Assembly: GCA_018715065.1 (NCBI GenBank)
Contig: DVMJ01000058.1
Location: 1 to 64,000, forward strand
DNA from: Fimiplasma intestinipullorum
GTDB lineage: Bacteria; Bacillota_I; Bacilli_A; Erysipelotrichales; Coprobacillaceae
Reading direction: 5' to 3'
Length of the DNA: 64,000 nt
Program-made: the position numbers and the translations under genes
The notes under the pieces: model-generated
The model's input: only the letters and a program-made list of their open reading frames with translations
Database searches by the model: none
What the model was told of the DNA's origin: nothing
Shown: one piece after another, positions 17,244 through 25,341 of the stretch
How positions within the stretch are numbered: position 1 is the stretch's first letter
Layout: each line of letters begins with the position of its first letter

Positions 17244-17282
17244 CAAAGGGTAATGAGCCCTCAAACGGTTCATTACCCTTTG
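17244..17282. terminator. Bidirectional terminator between tmcAL and the phosphatase gene
   Basis: 13-bp arms CAAAGGGTAATGA and its complement (17244-17256, 17270-17282). The minus strand continues TTTT, so it serves the phosphatase gene best. Confidence 0.8.
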
Positions 17283-17308
17283 CTATTGTCCATAAAAGGA
17301 GCTCTCGA

Positions 17309-18256
17309 TCAGTCAGAAGTTTGATTTTTTTCAGGAACCAGATACCAGGCACGAATCTGATGACGCATCTCTTCGTCGATGCCATACTCTTTTTCAAAAT
17401 AGTTCTCAAAGGTACCATAGCGTTCTAGAATGTGGTCGAGGGTCAGCTGCAGATATTCAGGTTTAACATAATAAAGCGGACGAAGCGCCGCATGCATTCT
17501 TTCAGGATACGCGCTGATGCGTTTTTCATTCACTTCCCGGCGATAGACATTGCTTAAGAGATAATCATGCATCACATCTTCCTGACTTGCACCCAACAGC
17601 AGCATGATCAAAGCGCCACTCACTCCGGTCCGGTCCTTGCCGGCACTGCAGTGGAAATATAGCGGCGTTTCATGTTTTTTGATTTTATCGAAAAGATACT
17701 GCATCGCCTCACTGCCTATCCCCATGACCGTATAGGTCTTTTTTAGATAGATTTCAATCTCATCTAAGTGTCCGTTTTGAACTAATAAATCAATATCAAA
17801 ATGATCATGGTAGCGGGGATCATCCATCATGCCTGCGGCTGAATAACGCGCATAAGTACAATGAGGCGGCAGATAGTCTTCTTTATGAAGCGTTTCAACA
17901 GGACTTCTGAGATCCAAAATATTTTTTATATGCAGCCCATCGATATACTGCTTCGCCGCTTCTGTCGTCTTGCGCAGCCAGGCTCCACGGTAGAAATTGC
18001 CGTAAGCAATCTGTCCATAAGGGGTATGATATCCGCCCAGATCACGAAAATTCGTTACGCCCGTCTCAGGCAGATAGCGTTTGCTCAATTGCAGATTCTG
18101 ACCATCCAGAAAAACTTCGAAAACAGGATGACAATCAGGATAAGTTCCTAGATCCAGACGCCCCTGTCCGCTGGCAATGATCTGATGATGATAGCGAACG
18201 ACCACTTCTTTTTCTGCTTCCAAATAATAATGTTCCTTTTCCCATATCAGTTCCAT
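17309..18256 (-). CDS. Tyrosine-protein phosphatase, IphP/LipA-like (Y_phosphatase3)
   Basis: Cysteine-dependent phosphatase with the P-loop HCSAGKDRTG (Cys203, Arg209) and the family marker TNFRDLGGY near residue 70. The lysine-containing CxxGKDR loop is typical of phosphatases that can also act on phosphoinositides or phospho-sugars, so the substrate is open. 315 residues, no signal peptide. AATGGAGGT lies upstream of the ATG. It stands alone, convergent with tmcAL. Confidence 0.88.
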   Translation of the reverse strand: MELIWEKEHYYLEAEKEVVVRYHHQIIASGQGRLDLGTYPDCHPVFEVFLDGQNLQLSKRYLPETGVTNFRDLGGYHTPYGQIAYGNFYRGAWLRKTTEAAKQYIDGLHIKNILDLRSPVETLHKEDYLPPHCTYARYSAAGMMDDPRYHDHFDIDLLVQNGHLDEIEIYLKKTYTVMGIGSEAMQYLFDKIKKHETPLYFHCSAGKDRTGVSGALIMLLLGASQEDVMHDYLLSNVYRREVNEKRISAYPERMHAALRPLYYVKPEYLQLTLDHILERYGTFENYFEKEYGIDEEMRHQIRAWYLVPEKNQTSD

Positions 18257-18364
18257 ACATGACCTCCATTCTCTTGATTGATGCCATCTTTCATTTTAGC
18301 ATGTTCTAGTGGATATGCAAACCGCAGATGGTCAAAAGGCATACTCAATGCTTTTCTTGATGAT

Positions 18365-18410
18365 TAAAAAGGACAGGTTTCTGATCGTCTGATCCAGAAT
18401 CCCTGTCCTT
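18365..18410 (-). terminator. Terminator of pheST
   Basis: AAGGACAGG/CCTGTCCTT arms (18402-18410, 18369-18377), an inner GATTCTG/CAGAAA pairing and T5 on the minus strand. Confidence 0.88.
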
Positions 18411-18426
18411 ATTGATGGAAGACGTT

Positions 18427-20817
18427 TTATGCACGTAAAACAGCCTTGTATTCTTTTTCCAGAGCCGCCAGGATAGCTTCCATGCTGGCATTGATCATGT
18501 CGTCACGCAGTGTCTTTTTATCATCCTGGAAAGTGATCTGAATGGCTACAGACTTCATGCCAGGCTCAACATGTTCGCCCTGATAAACATCGAACACTTC
18601 ACATTTTTTGACAATCGCACGCCCCGCTTTACGGATGCTTTGCAGCATATCTCCGACGCTCTGTTTTTCACCGACCACTAAGGCAATATCACGAACGACG
18701 CTAGGATACATTGAGATTGGTGTGTATTTCACTTTGCTGGTACCAAGCGCATATAGAGCCGTTAAGTTGATCTGGGCCACATAGGTTGGACTCACATCAT
18801 ATTTTTTAGCCATGTTTGGATGAATTTCACCCACAAAGCCGATTTTCTTCTTATTGATCGTCAGATACGCACTGCGTCCTGGATGCAGACAAGCATGATC
18901 AGACTCTACGCGTACAAATTGATAGCGCGTTGGATCGAAGCCTAAACGTTTCAAAATACTTTCAACAAGCCCTTTGACCACATAGAAGTCCACTGGTTTG
19001 CTGATCTGCTGCCATTTGCTTTCATGGTAGATCCCTGTTAAAGCCAAGGCCAACTGCTCAATTTCCTGATCTTTAGTATACGTTTTAGAAAATTCAAAGA
19101 TCGACACATCTTTCTGACTGTGTGATTCATTGTAATTGATGGCTTGCAGCATTGCTGGAAGCAGGGACTGGCGCATCACGCTGCGCTCCTCGCTCAATGG
19201 TGAAAGCAGAGCAATTTGCTCAGTCGTATGGAACATATTGAAATCATTCACCAATGCCGGGCTTGTCAGTGAATAGGTCATGGTCTCATGCAGGCCGAGA
19301 TCGGCTAATAAATGTCTGATTTCATGAGTCTTTTCCTGATGCGCATTGCGTTTTCCGACAGTCATCTTCATTGGCGGTAAAGTAGACGGAATATTATCAT
19401 AACCATACATTCTGGCCACTTCTTCGATCAGATCCGCTTCCATGGACATATCATTGCGGTAGCTTGGAACCTGAACATGGAAGATGCCATTTTCAAAGGT
19501 ATAACTGAAGCAAAGACGTGTAAAAATGTCCTTGATATCTTCATCTGTAATTTTCGTACCTAATAAATGATTCACACGTTCCGTCTTTAAATCAATATAA
19601 CGATCCGGGATGTCGCTATGACTTACCATGACACTCTCATAGATTTCGCTGGCATCTGCCAATTCCACTAAAAGGTTTGCACAGCGTTCCAGGATCATTG
19701 GGCTGGCTTTGGTATTCAGCGCATTCTTGATAAAACGGTTAGAGGCATCCGTTAGCAGATTCAAACGTCTGGCTGTTGCACGCAGCGTTGGACCATCAAA
19801 AGTAGCGGCCTCAATAACGATATTCGTTGAGTTTTCATCAATCTTTGTTGAATCAGCACCCATGACACCGGCGATGCAGGCAATTTCATCATTTTCAGAA
19901 ACGATCAGATCGGTTGGGAGAATGTCATACTCCTGACCATCCAGTAATGTTTCTTTACAGTTAAAGCCCGTTTTAATGACATATTTCTTGGATTTTAATT
20001 TATCATAGTCATACATATGAATCGGTTGCCCTGTTTCCAGCATGACAAAATTGGAAATATCGACCACGTTATTGATAGGTTTGATACCACTTGCCATCAG
20101 CAAGGATTTCAACCATTGCGGAGACTCCTTGGTCTTCACGCCTTTGACTAACTTGACGCCAAAGAACGGACAGAGATCGGTTTGGATCTCCACTTCTAAA
20201 CCACTGCCAGGTTTACCCGTCATCTTGACTTCAGGCAGATGGACCGGACGGTTTAAAACCGCCCCAACCTCATAAGCAAAGCTGGTAATTGCCATACAAT
20301 CTGAGCGGTTAGGTGTCAGGCCAACCTCTAACACCTCATCCTTTAAGCCCAAATAGCTTAAGGCTTCCTGCCCAACCGGTGCATCCTCAGGTAAGATCTC
20401 GATTCCAGCCTTTTGTTCCTCTGTCTGGAAACGCGCATCAATACCGATCTCACTCAAGGAACAGATCATCCCATTGGATTCCTGTCCACGAATAACGGAC
20501 TGTTTGATCGTTCCACCTGGCAGTTCACAGCCTGGTAAAGCCACGATCACTTTCATATCTGCTGCAACATTGGGAGCACCACAAACGATTTGTGACACGA
20601 CCCCATCTCCAATCTCCACTTCACAGACATGCAGATGATCGGAATCAGGATGCATTTGACAGCTTTTCACATAGCCGACAACCAGCTTTGTACCATAGGC
20701 TAAAGCATGCATTCCTTCTACTTCAAGACCGACATTGGTCACCATTTGTGCAAGTTTGGCAGGTTCGATATCATCGCATTGAACATAGCGATTGACCCAG
20801 TTTAAACTGATATCCAT
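18427..20817 (-). CDS. pheT: Phenylalanyl-tRNA synthetase beta subunit
   Basis: Beta chain of the alpha2-beta2 phenylalanyl-tRNA synthetase. 796 residues contain the N-terminal tRNA-binding fold (about 40-150), the B3/B4 editing region, the B5 domain near 400-475, the catalytic-like core and the C-terminal FDX-ACB anticodon-binding domain starting near SMYPSVVRDIALVV. Its ATG adjoins the pheS stop, so the two are co-translated in fixed ratio. It is controlled with pheS by the upstream T-box. Confidence 0.97.
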   Translation of the reverse strand: MDISLNWVNRYVQCDDIEPAKLAQMVTNVGLEVEGMHALAYGTKLVVGYVKSCQMHPDSDHLHVCEVEIGDGVVSQIVCGAPNVAADMKVIVALPGCELPGGTIKQSVIRGQESNGMICSLSEIGIDARFQTEEQKAGIEILPEDAPVGQEALSYLGLKDEVLEVGLTPNRSDCMAITSFAYEVGAVLNRPVHLPEVKMTGKPGSGLEVEIQTDLCPFFGVKLVKGVKTKESPQWLKSLLMASGIKPINNVVDISNFVMLETGQPIHMYDYDKLKSKKYVIKTGFNCKETLLDGQEYDILPTDLIVSENDEIACIAGVMGADSTKIDENSTNIVIEAATFDGPTLRATARRLNLLTDASNRFIKNALNTKASPMILERCANLLVELADASEIYESVMVSHSDIPDRYIDLKTERVNHLLGTKITDEDIKDIFTRLCFSYTFENGIFHVQVPSYRNDMSMEADLIEEVARMYGYDNIPSTLPPMKMTVGKRNAHQEKTHEIRHLLADLGLHETMTYSLTSPALVNDFNMFHTTEQIALLSPLSEERSVMRQSLLPAMLQAINYNESHSQKDVSIFEFSKTYTKDQEIEQLALALTGIYHESKWQQISKPVDFYVVKGLVESILKRLGFDPTRYQFVRVESDHACLHPGRSAYLTINKKKIGFVGEIHPNMAKKYDVSPTYVAQINLTALYALGTSKVKYTPISMYPSVVRDIALVVGEKQSVGDMLQSIRKAGRAIVKKCEVFDVYQGEHVEPGMKSVAIQITFQDDKKTLRDDMINASMEAILAALEKEYKAVLRA

Positions 20818-21861
20818 TTATTCATCATCCTTTCTTGTGAATTGTTCAAGGAAACGCAGATCATCCGTATAGAAGCTGCGGATATTATCGATACCGTATT
20901 TCAGCATGGCGACACGCTCCACACCGATACCAAAAGCAAAGCCCTGGTATTCCTGTGGATCAAAACCACACATCTCTAAAACATGTGGATTGACCATGCC
21001 GGCGCCAAGTGCCTCGATCCAGCCGGTATGTTTACACATAGCACATCCCTTACCATCACAGTTATGGCAGGAAATATCGACTTCTACGCTTGGTTCAGTG
21101 AATGGGAAATAAGATGGGCGGAAACGAATCTGGCGCTTCTGACCGAACATCTTACGCGCGAAGAGTTCGAGCGTTCCTTTTAAGTCCCCCATCGTAATAT
21201 GGCGATCTACCACTAATCCCTCGATCTGCATGAACTGATGAGAATGCGTTGCATCATCATCATCACGACGATAGGTCTTACCTGGACAAATGATCTTGAT
21301 TGGGCCTTCGCCTTTGGCTTTCAACATGACACGCGCCTGAACAGGTGATGTCTGAGAACGCAGCAGGTTGTTTTCATCAATATAGAAAGTGTCCTGCATA
21401 TCACGGGCAGGGTGTCCTTTTGGGACATTCAATAATTCGAAATTGTAATAGTCTTCTTCCACTTCAGGACCTTCGGCAATGTCATAACCCATTCCGATAA
21501 AGAGATCTTCAAGTTCCTCGATGACGCGGGATAAAGGATGAATCGTCCCCGTTGGCAATTGATAAGCCGGTAAACTGATGTCAATCGTTTCACTGGCAAT
21601 CTGATCTTCAATGGCTTTTTGTTCGAGCACTTCTTTTTTGCTTTCAATCAGTTTTGTGATCTCCTGTTTGACCTGATTGGAGACCTGTCCGACCTTAGCA
21701 CGCTCTTCTTTATCCAATTCTTTCATCTTCTTCATGACTTCCTGAATCGGACCCTTTTTACCTAAGTATAAGACACGTAAATCATTGAGTGTTTTCAGAT
21801 CCTGACAAGCCTGGATTTTTTCTGTCGCTTCTTTTTCAATGACATGTAATTGATCTAGCAT
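20818..21861 (-). CDS. pheS: Phenylalanyl-tRNA synthetase alpha subunit
   Basis: Catalytic alpha chain charging tRNA-Phe. Class II motifs are visible: motif 2 in FMQIEGLVVDR and motif 3 in FGIGVERVAMLKYGI. An N-terminal coiled coil binds tRNA. Two ATGs are adjacent; ATG 21861 has AAAGGAGG at 7 nt, giving 347 residues. It is the first gene after the T-box terminator. Confidence 0.97.
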   Translation of the reverse strand: MLDQLHVIEKEATEKIQACQDLKTLNDLRVLYLGKKGPIQEVMKKMKELDKEERAKVGQVSNQVKQEITKLIESKKEVLEQKAIEDQIASETIDISLPAYQLPTGTIHPLSRVIEELEDLFIGMGYDIAEGPEVEEDYYNFELLNVPKGHPARDMQDTFYIDENNLLRSQTSPVQARVMLKAKGEGPIKIICPGKTYRRDDDDATHSHQFMQIEGLVVDRHITMGDLKGTLELFARKMFGQKRQIRFRPSYFPFTEPSVEVDISCHNCDGKGCAMCKHTGWIEALGAGMVNPHVLEMCGFDPQEYQGFAFGIGVERVAMLKYGIDNIRSFYTDDLRFLEQFTRKDDE

Positions 21862-21884
21862 CATCTTTCCTCCTTTGAATAAAT

Positions 21885-22103
21885 AAAAAAACGTTCCCAA
21901 TAGGAACGTTTGAACGCGGTACCATCCTAATTCATGACCCTTAGCCATGCTCTCGATTGCTTTTAACGCGGCCAGCGGCGATGATTAGTCGCACTCCGAG
22001 GTGAATTTCAAGCGCCTTTCCATAAGAAAACTTGCAGCCGGTGATTTTCTCTCTCTCCATGGTCTAGCCACTTTACTTGTCCTCTTCAACGTGTTCTTTA
22101 TGC
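21885..22103 (-). ncRNA. T-box leader of pheST (specifier UUC, Phe)
   Basis: tRNA-sensing riboswitch. The T-box sequence AGGATGGTACCGCG lies at 21915-21928 and competes with a terminator formed by AACGTTCC/GGAACGTT (21890-21897, 21903-21910) plus a T run. Stem I carries the specifier TTC at 22003-22005, followed by A and a stem pairing GAGG/CCTC. UGGU in the T-box would pair with discriminator A73, expected for tRNA-Phe. Uncharged tRNA-Phe should raise pheST expression. Confidence 0.95.
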
Positions 22104-22109
22104 CCTTCC

Positions 22110-22138
22110 ATTATATCTTTTCTCACTTTTAAATGCAA
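22110..22138 (-). promoter_or_regulatory. Promoter of the pheST leader
   Basis: TTGCAT (22133-22138), 17-bp spacer, TATAAT (22110-22115). Confidence 0.8.
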
Positions 22139-22168
22139 GAAAAATCGAAACAGTTCCTGTAAATATGC

Positions 22169-22174
22169 TATAAT
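22169..22174 (+). promoter_or_regulatory. Extended -10 promoter of the MazG-like gene
   Basis: TATGC-TATAAT with TG in the extended position; no good -35. It is divergent from the pheST promoter 31 bp away. Confidence 0.65.
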
Positions 22175-22206
22175 GGTGACTAGACAAAAGTGAGGAGGAA
22201 ACGCAT

Positions 22207-22590
22207 ATGAAAGACGTTACTTTACGGGATCTGTTTGATATGCAGGCAAAGCTATACGAAAAAAACAAGGAGCGCTGGCAGGATATGGATGTCACTCATG
22301 CCAAAGACCACTTACTTTACATGATTGAGGAACTCGGTGAAGCCATTGCCATCCTCAAAAAACAAAAAGAGGAAGCAATCATGCACGACGCAGTGACACG
22401 TGAAGCCTTCGTCACAGAAATGAGCGATGTGCTGATGTATTATGTCGAAGCGCTAAGACGTTTTCAGGTGACACCTGAAGAACTGGGAACTGCGTACATT
22501 CAAAAATTTCAGAAAAATATGTCACGCAATTACGATGACGAATATCGTAAACATCACGATCTATTGGAAGACCAGCGTCATTCAAAGTGA
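22207..22590 (+). CDS. MazG/dUTPase-like all-alpha nucleotide pyrophosphohydrolase
   Basis: 127 residues with the all-alpha NTP-pyrophosphatase metal-binding pattern: EELGE near 40 and EMSDVLMY near 74-81. Such enzymes hydrolyse (d)NTPs to monophosphates and clean the nucleotide pool; whether the substrate is dUTP, dCTP or a damaged nucleotide is not visible. GTGAGGAGGAAA precedes the ATG. The gene stands alone and ends in a strong terminator that overlaps its stop. Confidence 0.85.
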   Translation: MKDVTLRDLFDMQAKLYEKNKERWQDMDVTHAKDHLLYMIEELGEAIAILKKQKEEAIMHDAVTREAFVTEMSDVLMYYVEALRRFQVTPEELGTAYIQKFQKNMSRNYDDEYRKHHDLLEDQRHSK

Positions 22591-22604
22591 CACTGGTCTT
22601 TTTC
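22570..22604 (+). terminator. Terminator of the MazG-like gene
   Basis: GACCAGYGTCA arms (22570-22580, 22588-22598) and a TTCAAAG loop with T5; the gene stop lies inside the stem. The hairpin may also act weakly on the convergent DUF11 gene. Confidence 0.88.
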
Positions 22605-22605
22605 A

Positions 22606-22971
22606 TTAGGCGATACGTGCCTGAAAAACAATTTCGACCTGGCTAGTCGGTTCGATCTTCGCAAGCGTATAGCTGAGCGTCTGTCCCTCAATCACAGGCA
22701 TCTTTCCCATGCCATTGACCTGAAAAGACTCATAGACATAATTGAGATTGTCATCTAACGTATCACGAAATACGACGTTGGTTAAAGGCACCAGTGACGG
22801 ATTATCGATCGTAATCGTGTACGTCAGATTGTCACCAACCTCAGCCACCTCTTTATCGACTGCTTTGACAATGACCGGATCGCAAATCAGATAAGTCTCA
22901 ACCTCATTACTCTTGATCGTTGTGCAGCCCATGCGAATGGTAGCACAATTGGTTACGCGATTGACTTCCAT
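22606..22971 (-). CDS. Single DUF11-domain protein without signal peptide
   Basis: 121 residues that are almost entirely one DUF11 (conserved repeat) beta-sandwich: VGDNLTYTITIDNPS, then LTNVVFRDTLDDNL and a final EIVFQARIA. DUF11 domains normally occur in tandem in large secreted or spore-surface proteins, so a solitary copy without signal peptide or anchor is unusual. An N-terminal segment of about 40 residues carries three Cys. ATG 22971 is chosen since AAAGGTGG then has 8-nt spacing; GTG 22983 adjoins it. Role unknown; a spore-coat component is a guess. Confidence 0.75.
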   Translation of the reverse strand: MEVNRVTNCATIRMGCTTIKSNEVETYLICDPVIVKAVDKEVAEVGDNLTYTITIDNPSLVPLTNVVFRDTLDDNLNYVYESFQVNGMGKMPVIEGQTLSYTLAKIEPTSQVEIVFQARIA

Positions 22972-23073
22972 CCCTCTCACCACCTTTCACTTTACTTTAT
23001 GAAAAAAGCGAAAGGTGGCTTAGTTGTTTTGCCAATGGTTCTTTTTCCTCATTTTTACACTGATTTCAAGGAC

Positions 23074-23109
23074 AAAAAAGGCACAGAACGAAAGTGCTCT
23101 ATGCCTTAT
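23074..23109 (-). terminator. Terminator of the third peptide-binding lipoprotein gene
   Basis: 10-bp stem with one G-U (23100-23109 with 23080-23089), 10-nt loop, T6. Confidence 0.9.
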
Positions 23110-23125
23110 CTTTAACGATGTGAGT

Positions 23126-25003
23126 TTATTCATCCTGATAGCCTAATTCGCGACGTTTTTCAAGCCATTCCTGACGATAACCTTCCATCTCTTCAGCCGT
23201 GATGGCATGATCTTTGGCCTCCCAGCCAATATAAGTAGTTGTATTGTTGTAGATCTTACTATAACGGTTGATTGAAGTCACCTCATAAGTACCGCCTGTA
23301 ATATACATTGGGATGAAATAAGCGTGTTCAATCAAATAAGCCTCTGCGTTCGCAAATAATTCATAACGACGATCCAAATCAACAGTCTCAGCATTGGCTT
23401 CTGCTACCAGGGCATCAAATTCTGGAATATCGAAGTGAGTGACTGCTGTTGTTGGACTGGAAATATCATTGATCTGACCACTCGTTGTCGTCATCGTATT
23501 CAACACATTGATTGGATCTTTATAGTCTGGTCCCCAACCACGAATCCAGAGATTCCAAGCCCCTTTATCGCGCACATCCGTGTACCAGGAGTTACTGTAT
23601 TCAGTAATGTTGATCGTCACATAATCCGTTCCTAAGGTCTCTTCCAGTAAAGATTTCAAAGTCGTGATCTGCTGACTCTCCAATTCATTACCAGATTTGA
23701 TCGCATAAGTCAATTCAATTGGGAAGCTGACACCCTGAGCAGTCAATTCTTCAATCGCTTTTTGTTTATATTCATTGGCTGTCTCTGCATTATATGGATA
23801 TGTCTGCCACTTGCCTAGTTCACCTAAGGTCGTATAATCCCGACCATCTGACGTATAGAGGAAGCCTCTAGCTGTAAAGGCGAAGCTGCGCACTTCTTCA
23901 ACATTTGTCGGTACTGTTAAGACATTGTATTCATCAGAATCTAAACCATAATAGATCGATTTACGGAAATTCTCGTTATTGATGGCTGCATTGGCATCAT
24001 CACTGATGGTTGATGAGTTGTTCATCAGTAAGCCATAAGAAGAGGTTGACAGACTGGTCTGAACTAAATACTCATTGCCTTTCTCTGCTTCAGCCGTATA
24101 TTGCGTTGTAGACAATGGCGCATAAGATAATTCACCACGTTCAAAATATTCCAAGGCCGTTTCACTGTCTTTGATGGCCAGGATCGTCACATCATCAAAA
24201 GTGACTTCATCAGGATTCCAGTAAGCCTGATTCTTGGTCAGTGTTTTGCTGGAGTCCGCTTCGTATTCTGTCATGATATATGGTCCGCAGTAAAGCAGCA
24301 GATCCGGTGTGGTTCCATAAGTACGTGGACCAGGGATGCCGTTACTCTCTGGTAAAGACTCGATATACTGACGATTGGCTGGTTTAAAGGCCGAATACAT
24401 GGATGCTGATTCGAAATAAGGTTTTCCGCCATCAGCCATTGTATATTGAACGGTATACTTATCGATGGCTTTGACCCCAACTGTACTGAAATCCGGATTC
24501 TCGCCACGTTCCTTAGCCTCATAATACTCCTGTGCGCCCTCTAACAGGAAGACCATCTCAGTATTCATTGAGACGTTTTCTGGATCAAGAATGTATTCAA
24601 TACCGTAGACAAAATCATCCGCTGTAATCTCCGCATATGGGGTTCCATCGCGCGTTACCCATTGAACTCCCTCGCGTAGTTTAAAAGTCCAGATGGAATT
24701 ATCCTCGTTATGTTCCCAGGATTCCGCTAGCTGGCCGACTGTCTCACCGTAATTATCGGTGCGTAGTAGTCCGGATACTAGGTTGTTGGTCACCCGTAGG
24801 TCATTTGCGATGTAGGTCGTTAGGTAATTTAGAGTAGAGAAATCACTTCCAATTAAGATATAGTCCACCAAATGCTTTGGATCAAAGGTTTGACTATAAC
24901 CTGTCGAAGAACTGTCCCCGCACGCAGTCATTACGAGCGTGCCCGCCATCACGGCCGAAATCATTTTTGCTTTCATTGTTTTTGAATTGTTTCCTTTACT
25001 CAT
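23126..25003 (-). CDS. Oligopeptide-binding lipoprotein (SBP family 5), third paralogue
   Basis: 625-residue lipoprotein with lipobox VMTAC preceded by a longer polar N-terminus (SKGNNSKTMKAK) than its relatives. It carries the family block DPKHLVDYILIGSDFSTLNYL in shortened form here (DYILIGSDFSTLNYL) and EHNEDNSIWTFKLREG. It most resembles oppA at 13918. GAGGTAA lies about 10 nt from the ATG. It has its own promoter with a partial cre-like sequence in the spacer and no T-box, so it is probably not tRNA-controlled. Confidence 0.92.
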   Translation of the reverse strand: MSKGNNSKTMKAKMISAVMAGTLVMTACGDSSSTGYSQTFDPKHLVDYILIGSDFSTLNYLTTYIANDLRVTNNLVSGLLRTDNYGETVGQLAESWEHNEDNSIWTFKLREGVQWVTRDGTPYAEITADDFVYGIEYILDPENVSMNTEMVFLLEGAQEYYEAKERGENPDFSTVGVKAIDKYTVQYTMADGGKPYFESASMYSAFKPANRQYIESLPESNGIPGPRTYGTTPDLLLYCGPYIMTEYEADSSKTLTKNQAYWNPDEVTFDDVTILAIKDSETALEYFERGELSYAPLSTTQYTAEAEKGNEYLVQTSLSTSSYGLLMNNSSTISDDANAAINNENFRKSIYYGLDSDEYNVLTVPTNVEEVRSFAFTARGFLYTSDGRDYTTLGELGKWQTYPYNAETANEYKQKAIEELTAQGVSFPIELTYAIKSGNELESQQITTLKSLLEETLGTDYVTINITEYSNSWYTDVRDKGAWNLWIRGWGPDYKDPINVLNTMTTTSGQINDISSPTTAVTHFDIPEFDALVAEANAETVDLDRRYELFANAEAYLIEHAYFIPMYITGGTYEVTSINRYSKIYNNTTTYIGWEAKDHAITAEEMEGYRQEWLEKRRELGYQDE

Positions 25004-25064
25004 TTTAAATTACCTCTCTTTTCTACTTTTTTCCAACGACTTTTAAATTGTTGTTGTGATACCT

Positions 25065-25093
25065 ATTTTAGTGATGAAAGCGCTGAAAGTCAA
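25065..25093 (-). promoter_or_regulatory. Promoter of the third peptide-binding lipoprotein gene, with cre-like spacer
   Basis: TTGACT (25088-25093), 17-bp spacer, TAAAAT (25065-25070). The spacer reads GATGAAAGCGCTGAAAG on the plus strand, close to a CcpA cre but with the right half-site degraded. Two GTTCA direct copies lie just upstream of the -35. Confidence 0.8.
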
Positions 25094-25313
25094 TCCTTTT
25101 TTGTGAACTTTTGATGAACTTTTTTATGAATATTTAAACATATTTTCTCATTTTTTAGGATTATTCATAATTGGTTAAGGGTATCTTCAGTCAAACATCA
25201 TCTTTCAAACAAAGAATTACACTGATGATGTCACAAAAAAACAAAAATGGCCACAGGCTGTTCAAATTCAGAACACATTCTTTGCATATTTGTGATTTTC
25301 ATAAATATGATCA
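25094..25313. other. AT-rich spacer without a gene
   Basis: Upstream of the promoter at 25065-25093 I see only AT-rich DNA with the two GTTCA copies and no ORF or RNA structure up to the terminator of the next gene. Confidence 0.6.
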
Positions 25314-25341
25314 CTTAAAAAAGCCTTCAGGCTGAAGGCTT
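25314..25341 (-). terminator. Terminator overlapping the end of the fourth lipoprotein gene
   Basis: AGCCTTCAG/CTGAAGGCT (25322-25330, 25332-25340) followed by T6; the stop codon at 25327-25329 is within the stem. Confidence 0.88.
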
